Source: Candidatus Babeliales bacterium (GTDB taxonomy: Bacteria > Babelota > Babeliae > Babelales > JABDEC01). From it: DNA of 64,000 bases. The DNA is taken from assembly GCA_031292305.1 (NCBI GenBank), contig JARLHJ010000008.1:22070-86069 (forward strand), written 5' to 3'. The position numbers and the translations under genes are program-made. The notes under the pieces are model-generated. The model worked only from the letters and a program-made list of their open reading frames with translations, searched no databases and was not told the origin of the DNA. Below are positions 51,942-59,111 of the stretch, piece by piece. Positions within the stretch are counted from its first letter, which is position 1; the number at the start of each line of letters is the position of its first letter.

Positions 51942-52265
51942 TTATTCTTGTTCTTGGTTAGACAACTCTTCAAGGCGAGAATTTAAAAGATTTACATCTA
52001 TGTTTGCGTCCAATAATGCTTCAAATTCTGAATGAGTTTGTGGATCAATTAAGCTAATAGTTAATACATATAGCTGATTTATTGTTGTTTTTGAAAATGC
52101 ATTTATTCTAAGAGTTTCCATTTTAGGAGCTATAGCATTTACAAAATGTGATCTTTTTTCATTAGTATCAAAATAGAATTTTATTATTGAAACTGCCGGT
52201 TGTTCGCCTGCCGAATAACAATTTGATATGATCGTCAATAGCAATATTGCAAATCTCAATCTCAT
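51942..52265 (-). CDS. Small secreted protein, unknown function
   Basis: 107 residues, signal peptide (MRLRFAILLLTIISNCYS). Mature part acidic, with a beta-alpha look (VSIIKFYFDTNEKRSHFVNA, LYVLTISLIDPQTHSEFEAL). RBS TTGGAG. Likely co-transcribed with 51551-51916, divergent from the delta-60 genes. No family recognised. Confidence 0.6.
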   Translation of the reverse strand: MRLRFAILLLTIISNCYSAGEQPAVSIIKFYFDTNEKRSHFVNAIAPKMETLRINAFSKTTINQLYVLTISLIDPQTHSEFEALLDANIDVNLLNSRLEELSNQEQE

Positions 52266-52411
52266 TTAACTCCAAACTTAAAATTGTAATATCTTATATT
52301 ATAGTATTAAATATATCCAAAAGCAATTCTGGTAACCCTTGTTTTTATATAGCTAGTTTGTTACAATTAGAAATAATCAGGTTTGGTATAATGGCAAAAA
52401 GGAGAAAAAAT

Positions 52412-53257
52412 ATGAAAATTAATAAATTTATAATCATAATCTTGATAATTTTAGGTTCGGATATAAAAGCAAATTCAATTATTTTACCTGATGGAAAAAG
52501 AATCGAAATAACTGAATATACTGTTTACCCCATGTTAATTAAGTATTTAAGTGATGGGAGTTTAGATGCGACTTTTGGTGATAATGGTTCGGTAATAGTT
52601 CCTACAGATACTATGCCTGAAGATCTAAGGTTATATAGCAATCCAAAAACAGGCAAAATTTTTGTAATAGATGAGAAAAAAAATAATATAATTGTATTTA
52701 ATAGATCTGGAAGCATGTGCGTTACAAAAACAGAAGCTAACGAATTAGGGCAGTATTTTAATCAAAGAAAAGCATATTTTGATAAAACTACAGGTCAAAC
52801 TATACAGATTGCTTCATTGATGCCTGGTTATAAACCAGTTTTAATTAGATTAGCAAATGATGGTACACAAGATAGAAGTTTTGGTGGATATGGTAAAAAT
52901 GGCATAATTGCTATTCCTACAGATGCTAAACCAAGAGATCTTGAATTACGTTTTAGACCAGATAACGGTAGCATTTTTGTCTTGGATACTGAGAAAGGTA
53001 ATATGTTTGTATTTGATAAAGATGGATATATTAAGCCAGAATTAACAAAAAAAGGAAAAGTTGATAAAGGCAATGATTGTTCTAATTTGATAGCAGAACC
53101 AAGCAGAGCAATTAATGATCCTGAAAATTTATTAGGTAATATTTATAATCGTTTCATTAGTAATAGGCCTAATAATGATGAGCGTCGACTTCAACCAGTA
53201 CTTGCGCAGCCACTTTTGGCAAGACAAGCAGGAAGTGGAATGGAACAAATCGATTAA
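52412..53257 (+). CDS. Secreted delta-60-repeat protein 1
   Basis: 281 residues from the ATG at 52412 (AAGGAG upstream; a reading frame from 52247 overlaps the divergent gene and is rejected). Signal peptide to about residue 20. Two repeat units are evident: DGSLDATFGDNGSVIVPTD and DGTQDRSFGGYGKNGIIA, each followed by a propeller-like strand (GKIFVIDEKKNN, GSIFVLDTEKGN). A linker LGQYFNQRKAYFDKTTGQT recurs in the next gene. TATAAT at 52387-52392 may be its -10 box. Function unknown. Confidence 0.65.
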   Translation: MKINKFIIIILIILGSDIKANSIILPDGKRIEITEYTVYPMLIKYLSDGSLDATFGDNGSVIVPTDTMPEDLRLYSNPKTGKIFVIDEKKNNIIVFNRSGSMCVTKTEANELGQYFNQRKAYFDKTTGQTIQIASLMPGYKPVLIRLANDGTQDRSFGGYGKNGIIAIPTDAKPRDLELRFRPDNGSIFVLDTEKGNMFVFDKDGYIKPELTKKGKVDKGNDCSNLIAEPSRAINDPENLLGNIYNRFISNRPNNDERRLQPVLAQPLLARQAGSGMEQID

Positions 53258-53282
53258 ATTTTAAACAAATTTGAGGAAAAAT

Positions 53283-54383
53283 ATGAAAATTAATAAATTT
53301 ATTATGGTCATTTTTTTGGTTTTAGGTTCATATATTTATAGTGCGGATTCAAATCCAGACATTCCAGTATTTGATATAGATAACACACTTATACAACCAG
53401 GTCAGGTAATGCGTGGTTCAAATGGCCAGCGAAGCTTTTTAATACCTGAATTTCATGGATATGGACCAAGCGCGTCTTCAAACGCTAGTGAATCTGTAGC
53501 ATGTAATAATTCTCAAAAATCTAGTTCACCAGAAGAATTAGGTTACTATTTTAACAAAAGAAAAGCATATTTTGATCGCAAAACAGGCAGAACTATACAA
53601 ATTGGTGTAAAAGATCTTACATATACACCTTTAAGCTTTAAAAATGTGTTAATTAGGTTATTATCCAATGGTAAAAAAGATAGTACTTTTGGTAATAATG
53701 GCACGGTAGAAATTCCTACAAAAGCTTACCCTAGAGACCTTCAATTAAGGTATAAGCAAGACACTAGTACTATATTTATTATAGATAAAGAATCAGCAGA
53801 TATTATTGCTTTTAATAAAGCTGGAGACATTGTATATAAAAAAAGGGGTGAATCTGATTCTAATTTGATAGGTGACGAAATTACTTTTCCAGCTTTAGCT
53901 TCAAATCGAAGATTAGCACCAAGAAATTTGATGCGTGATTTTGATAGAATTTTTGCAGCTGGGCAACATGATGCTGATGCTCCTAGGGGCTCTGCTGAGA
54001 GTAGATACTTAAATCAAGTACGTATTCAGCAAGCCCAAAATGCTGCTAATTTAGAAGGTAGAAGTTTACTCCAAATCCAACCCGCTAGCCGACCTTTTGA
54101 ATCTGATATATATATGTGGTCAAACTTTCCTTTATTAATGCTACAAAGGCAACAAGACAGACAAGCAAATGCAGCTGCTTCTTTGGCGAATGTTCCGGCA
54201 CAACCACCTATTCCTTCTGTCTCAGGTGATTTGCCAATAGCTCAGCCGGCTTTAGCAGTACAGGCTGGTAGTGCTGTTGTTGAGGATTCTGTAAGAGAAG
54301 AATTAAGAATGGCCCTAGATAGAGGCGATTTAGCTGAAATAGATAGACTGAGAGAAATACTTGGACAAAGGCCAAATGGCTAA
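53283..54383 (+). CDS. Secreted delta-60-repeat protein 2 with Pro/Ala-rich tail
   Basis: 366 residues. The ATG at 53283 is used (GAGGA upstream); a TTG at 53271 is less likely. Signal peptide similar to the previous gene (MKINKFIMVIFLVLGSYIYS). Shared blocks: LGYYFNKRKAYFDRKTGRT and NGKKDSTFGNNGTVEIPT. Unlike its neighbour it has one clear repeat, then a long low-complexity tail rich in Ala, Gln, Arg and Pro (~210-340). Tail and tandem arrangement point to a recent, changing duplication. Function unknown. Confidence 0.65.
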   Translation: MKINKFIMVIFLVLGSYIYSADSNPDIPVFDIDNTLIQPGQVMRGSNGQRSFLIPEFHGYGPSASSNASESVACNNSQKSSSPEELGYYFNKRKAYFDRKTGRTIQIGVKDLTYTPLSFKNVLIRLLSNGKKDSTFGNNGTVEIPTKAYPRDLQLRYKQDTSTIFIIDKESADIIAFNKAGDIVYKKRGESDSNLIGDEITFPALASNRRLAPRNLMRDFDRIFAAGQHDADAPRGSAESRYLNQVRIQQAQNAANLEGRSLLQIQPASRPFESDIYMWSNFPLLMLQRQQDRQANAAASLANVPAQPPIPSVSGDLPIAQPALAVQAGSAVVEDSVREELRMALDRGDLAEIDRLREILGQRPNG

Positions 54384-54513
54384 TTCAGACTTTAATATAA
54401 TTAAATATATTATTTGGCCTAATATATTTGAAAAAACTCAGAATCTAGGCTATACTGATAAAAATTAAAAGATTTCTCAGAAAAGTATGATCCCACAGTA
54501 AAGGACTTTTTAA

Positions 54514-54717
54514 ATGTCAAAAATTTGTTATGTATGCGATAAAAGGCCATCAGTTGGCAATCTAGTAAGTAATGCGAACAACAAGGTTAAACGTTGGATT
54601 TATCCGAATGTTCAAAAATTGCGTTTTATGTTAGCAGGAGCTTCTGAAAAAAAAGTTATCAGAAACTCAGTTTGCACAAAATGTATGAAAGCTGGAAAAA
54701 TAGTAAAAGTTATATAG
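54514..54717 (+). CDS. rpmB: 50S ribosomal protein L28
   Basis: 67 residues. SKICYVCDKRPSVGNLVSNA and KRWIYPNVQKLR match L28. Both CxxC pairs (CYVC and CTKC) are kept, so this is the zinc-binding form. Followed after 23 bp by rpsT. Confidence 0.93.
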   Translation: MSKICYVCDKRPSVGNLVSNANNKVKRWIYPNVQKLRFMLAGASEKKVIRNSVCTKCMKAGKIVKVI

Positions 54718-54740
54718 TTAGTTAATAGAGGTTCAATTCA

Positions 54741-55010
54741 ATGGCAAATAGTAAATCAGCTAAAAAAAATATGGTTCAAGCAGAAAAAAGACGTTTGATT
54801 AACTTGAATCGTAAAAGTAGTATTAAAACAGTACTTAAAAAAGTTCTTTCTGCTATAGAAAATAAAGATAAAGTTGCAGACGTTCAAGAATTAATGCGTA
54901 CTGCTGAAGCTCAAATTGCAAGAGCTAAGCGCAAAATATTCCACCCAAATACTGCTGCTAGAAAAATCGGCAGATTGGCAAAAAGAGTAGCTGCTTACGC
55001 TAATCAGTAA
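54741..55010 (+). CDS. rpsT: 30S ribosomal protein S20
   Basis: 89 residues, highly basic and helical. MANSKSAKKNMVQAEKRR, and the C-terminal KRKIFHPNTAARKIGRLAKR are diagnostic of S20. RBS AGAGG. Ends before a strong terminator. Confidence 0.95.
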   Translation: MANSKSAKKNMVQAEKRRLINLNRKSSIKTVLKKVLSAIENKDKVADVQELMRTAEAQIARAKRKIFHPNTAARKIGRLAKRVAAYANQ

Positions 55011-55033
55011 GTTACTATCTTATACAGAAATTT

Positions 55034-55062
55034 AAACCAGGCTTAAACTCCTGGTTTTTTTT
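55034..55062 (+). terminator. Intrinsic terminator of rpmB-rpsT
   Basis: AAACCAGG (55034-55041) and CCTGGTTT (55050-55057) form an 8-bp stem followed by TTTTT. Confidence 0.85.
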
Positions 55063-55190
55063 GTGCCCGAAATTTTAGCATCAATTAAGAATTAATTTGT
55101 TTTGCCAGATACAAATGCATTGCATTCACTCGGGATGCCGGTTAAAATTTAAAAAATTTATTAATCCTAGTTTGTAAGAAAGTTTTACTA

Positions 55191-55715
55191 ATGTTATCAA
55201 AAATAATTTTATCAATATTATTTATTTCTTCAGCCCACAATTTAAATTGCGCAGATACAGCACAAAATGAAACAATGTCAGAATTGCATCAATTTTTTAA
55301 AGAAAGCAAAGAGGGTAATTATAATTTTTATAAATTTTTTAAAAAAATAAAACCCTTAATAGATAAAGAAGTTGTTTCAGAATTAATATTTTTATATACA
55401 TCAAGTGATATTAATAATAGTAAAAGCGCAGCCTTTTTTTTAGGTTTATGTGATTATTACGGAATTACTGTTGAATGCAATTTTCCTAATGCATATAGAT
55501 TTTTTAAATATGCGTTGAATGGTAATGAAAATACTTATATAAGCAATTGGATATCGCTTTATTTGCTCACTTTGAAAATTTCAAATTCTGAAGAAGTTGA
55601 ATTATGTAAAAATATTGATACAAAAGTTTTATCAGAAAGTGAAAAAATTCTTTTTAAAGAATCTATAGAGGTTGTAGGCCTGGGTCTAGGAATTTCTTTA
55701 TATGACATCTTTTAA
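55191..55715 (+). CDS. Secreted Sel1-like protein, paralogue 1
   Basis: 174 residues. Signal peptide MLSKIILSILFISSAHNLNC (Cys20 could be a lipid site, though the lipobox is poor). One Sel1-like unit is visible: KSAAFFLGLCDYYGITVECN followed by FPNAYRFFKYALNGNEN. The first 44 coding bases are identical to those of the next gene. Likely protein-binding. Function unknown. Confidence 0.62.
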   Translation: MLSKIILSILFISSAHNLNCADTAQNETMSELHQFFKESKEGNYNFYKFFKKIKPLIDKEVVSELIFLYTSSDINNSKSAAFFLGLCDYYGITVECNFPNAYRFFKYALNGNENTYISNWISLYLLTLKISNSEEVELCKNIDTKVLSESEKILFKESIEVVGLGLGISLYDIF

Positions 55716-55742
55716 CAGAAATATAAATTTATAGGAGCATAA

Positions 55743-56276
55743 ATGTTATCAAAAATAATTTTATCAATATTATTTATTTCTTCAGCTAATAACATGTTTT
55801 GTGCTGAGCAAGAATCTAATTTTATAAGCAGATTAAAAAACGTATTTGATTTTAAAGAGGGTGATGAATTACAATTTGATGTTGACTCTTTGTGGAAAGA
55901 TCTTAATGCATATATAGATAGTGGAAATAACGATGTTATACCCCAATTGATGTTTTTATATACTTCTAATAATGTAATTTATAGTAAAGGTGCTGCATTT
56001 TTTTTAGGGTTATTTGACTACTATGGAGTCCAAGTTTCACAAAGTTATATTAATGCTAAAAGATTTTTTAAATATGCAGCTGCTGATAATGAAAATCCTT
56101 ATATTAGAAATTGGGCTTTCTTTTATTTAGGTAGAGATAAAAACGAAGTTGATGAATGGTTACCATTATTTAAAAAAATTGATATGCAATATTTAAATAA
56201 ATCACATAAAAAAATTGTAAAAACAAAAATGGAAAATTATACGCAAGATATTGCTAATAAATATATTTTGTCTTAA
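55743..56276 (+). CDS. Secreted Sel1-like protein, paralogue 2
   Basis: 177 residues, same plan as paralogue 1: signal peptide MLSKIILSILFISSANNMFC, Sel1-like unit GAAFFLGLFDYYGVQVSQS then YINAKRFFKYAAADNENP. The paralogues differ outside these parts. 27 bp separate the genes, so they are probably one transcript. RBS AGGAGC. Confidence 0.62.
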   Translation: MLSKIILSILFISSANNMFCAEQESNFISRLKNVFDFKEGDELQFDVDSLWKDLNAYIDSGNNDVIPQLMFLYTSNNVIYSKGAAFFLGLFDYYGVQVSQSYINAKRFFKYAAADNENPYIRNWAFFYLGRDKNEVDEWLPLFKKIDMQYLNKSHKKIVKTKMENYTQDIANKYILS

Positions 56277-56308
56277 ATATTATAAAAAATTCTTATTAAG
56301 TCCGATAT

Positions 56309-56414
56309 TAATCACACTTTAGAAATTCGCAGAAGAATAAAAATAATATCCCAGCATTCAGACATGGGTATCCGCAAAATCTATTTATTCACAGAACTTT
56401 TAACAGTGTGATTA
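56309..56414. repeat. Long-range inverted repeat between convergent genes
   Basis: TAATCACACT (56309-56318) and AGTGTGATTA (56405-56414) enclose 86 bp, which in turn contains CCCA (56351-56354) and TGGG (56366-56369) in a context (ATCCCAGCATTCAGACATGGG is split here as two arms) recalling dispersed palindromic repeats. It could be a folded RNA or a repeat remnant. It is the main content of the gap between 56277 and 56440. Confidence 0.4.
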
Positions 56415-56440
56415 CTATAGTATATTTAAAGTCTTTTTTG

Positions 56441-58174
56441 TTATAGCGGCCTAGAGGCCTTCTCCAAATCAACCATAAGTTTTTTGTATCGCAATAAAAA
56501 TTGCTTAGCAACTTCAGTAGCAATTCTAGAATGGCCGGCTTTTTCTATTAAAATAATTAAAGTTAAAGACGGTTCATCTTTATAAGCAATATTACTGCCA
56601 AACCAGGCATGTTCAGATTTTTCCATCGAATCGCCTTGCGTTTCAAATGAGATAGTTTGCGCAGTACCAGTTTTGCCATAAACCATAATGTCCCGTATTC
56701 GCCCAGCACGTTGTGCAGTACCAATAGTTGCAGAAATCCGCATAGCCTCTCTTAAAAATTGCAGAACGTCAGGTCTAATATTAAGTATACTTTTTTCTAT
56801 AGGTTGATCTTCTAATATTCTAGGTTTAATTAAGTATCCTTCAAAAATTCCACTAATCATGCGAGCAATTTGAATAGGTGTGACCAATAAATAACTTTGG
56901 CCAATTACAGCAGACAATGTTTCTCCTCGCCACCATTTTTCTTTTAATGTTTTACGCTTCCATTTTGAAGTTGGAATTAACCCTTCTTCTTCTGAAAAAA
57001 TAACACCCGTTTTTTGACCTAAGCCAAATCTGTTTGCATAATCTGCTAATGTATCTATTTCTAAATGTTTGGCTATTTCATAAAAAAATGGATTGCATGA
57101 TAACCCAACAGCATTTACAGTGGTTAAAAGACCATGTCCTTCTAATTTGTTGCAATGATATTTACGTCCGCAGTAAGTTATAAATCCACGGCAATTCCAA
57201 TTAGATTCACGTTTTATTAATCCTGAATCAAGTGCTGCAGTTACGGTTACTAATTTAAAAATTGAAGCGGGTGGGTAACAAGCATTAAATGCTCTATTTA
57301 AAAACGGTTGAGTTTCTTGGAAATCTTGCCAATCTTGCAGTGATAATTTTTTTAAAAATAGCCCAGAATCAAAATTAGGGCGAGACAATAAAGCTCTAAT
57401 GGAGCCAGTTCTTGGGTCCATTAATATTAACGAACCTTTATAATCTGGAGGAAATATTTCTTCTGCAATTTTCTGCAGATGTAAATCTAAAGTTGTTCTA
57501 ATTGTTTTTCCACATTCGGGAATTAGTATTTGTTCTTTTTTAAGATTTTTACCTAATGAATTTATTGTGGTTTGCGTTTGTCCTGGTTGTCCTTTTAAAT
57601 TATCTTCTAAAATTTTTTCAAGACCCATTTTGCCAATAGTTTCTTCGTCTATTTGGCTTAAATAACCGATAACATGACTCGCTAATGATTTGTGCGTGTA
57701 ATATCGCTGAAACTTGGTCTCTATTTCTAAGTTAGGTGATGCTGATAATTTTTCTAATATTTGGCTTAGCTTTTCAAACGGTATGTCTTTAAATAATAAA
57801 CTATTTCTTGAATATCGTTCTGTTACTTTAATTTTAATAAGATCTTCGGGTGTAAATTCTGAGTGGGTTATAGTTTGTAAATTATTAATCAGCTCAAGTT
57901 GTTCTGGGTCAAATTGTTTATTTCCAGTGCCGCGCCAATAAATATTTATAACTTGTCTATTAGTTGCGAGCAAGTGACCATTATAATCTGTAATGTTGCC
58001 CCGAGGTGATGCAACTTTTGCAATTCTGGTAAAGTTGCGTTTACCTAAAAGAGATAGCTTATCATTCAAGCTTATTTGTAGATAAAATAATCGAACAAAG
58101 ATTATTAATAATAAAATTAAAATAATTTTGAATACGAATACTAATTTATTATTAATGTCATTAACATTATTCAT
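56441..58174 (-). CDS. mrdA: Penicillin-binding protein 2 (class B transpeptidase)
   Basis: 577 residues: one N-terminal TM (~11-32), the pedestal (SPRGNITDYNGHLLATNR), HVIGYLSQID and GLEKILEDNLKGQPG, which are typical of PBP2 rather than FtsI. The transpeptidase domain follows with SIFK (Ser304), SCN (359-361) and KTG (501-503), all intact. It cross-links peptidoglycan during elongation. The usual partner rodA is not adjacent; a xer gene precedes it with an 8-bp overlap. The presence of glmS, PBP2 and Tol proteins argues for a real peptidoglycan layer. Confidence 0.88.
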   Translation of the reverse strand: MNNVNDINNKLVFVFKIILILLLIIFVRLFYLQISLNDKLSLLGKRNFTRIAKVASPRGNITDYNGHLLATNRQVINIYWRGTGNKQFDPEQLELINNLQTITHSEFTPEDLIKIKVTERYSRNSLLFKDIPFEKLSQILEKLSASPNLEIETKFQRYYTHKSLASHVIGYLSQIDEETIGKMGLEKILEDNLKGQPGQTQTTINSLGKNLKKEQILIPECGKTIRTTLDLHLQKIAEEIFPPDYKGSLILMDPRTGSIRALLSRPNFDSGLFLKKLSLQDWQDFQETQPFLNRAFNACYPPASIFKLVTVTAALDSGLIKRESNWNCRGFITYCGRKYHCNKLEGHGLLTTVNAVGLSCNPFFYEIAKHLEIDTLADYANRFGLGQKTGVIFSEEEGLIPTSKWKRKTLKEKWWRGETLSAVIGQSYLLVTPIQIARMISGIFEGYLIKPRILEDQPIEKSILNIRPDVLQFLREAMRISATIGTAQRAGRIRDIMVYGKTGTAQTISFETQGDSMEKSEHAWFGSNIAYKDEPSLTLIILIEKAGHSRIATEVAKQFLLRYKKLMVDLEKASRPL

Positions 58175-59096
58175 CTTGCTTGAACATACTATTTAAAGGA
58201 TGAAGATCATCACAAACTTTAGATAATTCAGTCATGGTAACATGCGTATATTTTTCTGTGCTAGAAAGAGTTTTGTGACCTAGTAATTCTTGAACTATTC
58301 GTAAATCTACCCCCTGGTTTAACATGTGGGTTGCAAATGAGTGTCGTAATTTGTGTGGGGTGATTTTACGCTCTATTTGCAAGAACTTTCTAAACATTTC
58401 TATAATTCGTTGAATTGAGCGGGATGTTAATATTTCATTTCTATTATTGTGAAAAAGTGCTTCATTTAAATTTTCTGATTGTTCACGTTCAAGATTTATA
58501 TATTCAATTAATTTGTTTTTAGCTTTATCTCCAAATAAAACTAATCTTTCTTTTCTGCCTTTCCCATAAACACGAATCAATTTATTATCAAAATCTATAT
58601 CACTTAATTTTATATTAACTAATTCTGAACAACGTACACCTGTTGCATATAAAAGCTCAAATATAGTTTTATCTCGCAATGGTTTTTTGGTAGGTAGATC
58701 TTCATTCTTAATATTATCAAGTAAATGTGATATTTCATCAATTGTTAAATAGATAGGTAGTTTTTTATTTAATTTTGGTCTTAATAAATTAAAATTTAAC
58801 TTAATTCCAGCAGAACTGGTTAAAAATCTTTCGATTGATCTGAAGCATGAAATTTTTCTGGCTATAGAACTTTTATCTATTTTTTTATGAAACATAAATA
58901 CTAAAAAGCGTTCTATGGCTTGTCTTATTGGGATCTCATTTGAATCTTTTTCTACAATTTGTTCCCAAAATTTAATAAATTGATCCAGGTCGTTTTTATA
59001 TGCTTTTTTTGTGTTATCTGAAAGGTTTTTTTCTACGTCTATATAAACTAAAAATTCTATTTCGCGTTCTTTAAATTCACTTAAAAACATGGCCAC
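58167..59096 (-). CDS. Tyrosine recombinase, XerC/XerD type
   Basis: 309 residues. N-terminal SAM-like DNA-binding domain, then the catalytic domain with all residues: Arg155 (ATGVRCSEL), Lys179 (GKGRKER), His248-x-x-Arg251 (HKLRHSFATHML), His274 (LLGHK) and Tyr283 (STEKYTHV). Length fits XerC/D, which resolve chromosome dimers at dif. No dif-like site was identified. XerC versus XerD cannot be separated by eye. No other phage or integron genes are near. It overlaps PBP2 by 8 bp. Confidence 0.88.
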   Translation of the reverse strand: MAMFLSEFKEREIEFLVYIDVEKNLSDNTKKAYKNDLDQFIKFWEQIVEKDSNEIPIRQAIERFLVFMFHKKIDKSSIARKISCFRSIERFLTSSAGIKLNFNLLRPKLNKKLPIYLTIDEISHLLDNIKNEDLPTKKPLRDKTIFELLYATGVRCSELVNIKLSDIDFDNKLIRVYGKGRKERLVLFGDKAKNKLIEYINLEREQSENLNEALFHNNRNEILTSRSIQRIIEMFRKFLQIERKITPHKLRHSFATHMLNQGVDLRIVQELLGHKTLSSTEKYTHVTMTELSKVCDDLHPLNSMFKQDE

Positions 59097-59111
59097 CCCT
59101 TTTTTTGAGCT

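Noticed and set aside
52247-52411. Longer version of the delta-60 protein starting at 52247
   Set aside because: It overlaps the divergent gene's start and lacks a signal peptide; AAGGAG and a signal peptide support 52412.
56309-56414. Integron attC site near a tyrosine recombinase
   Set aside because: The ends lack the attC core motifs, and the recombinase has XerC/D character with no integrase-specific insert or cassette array.
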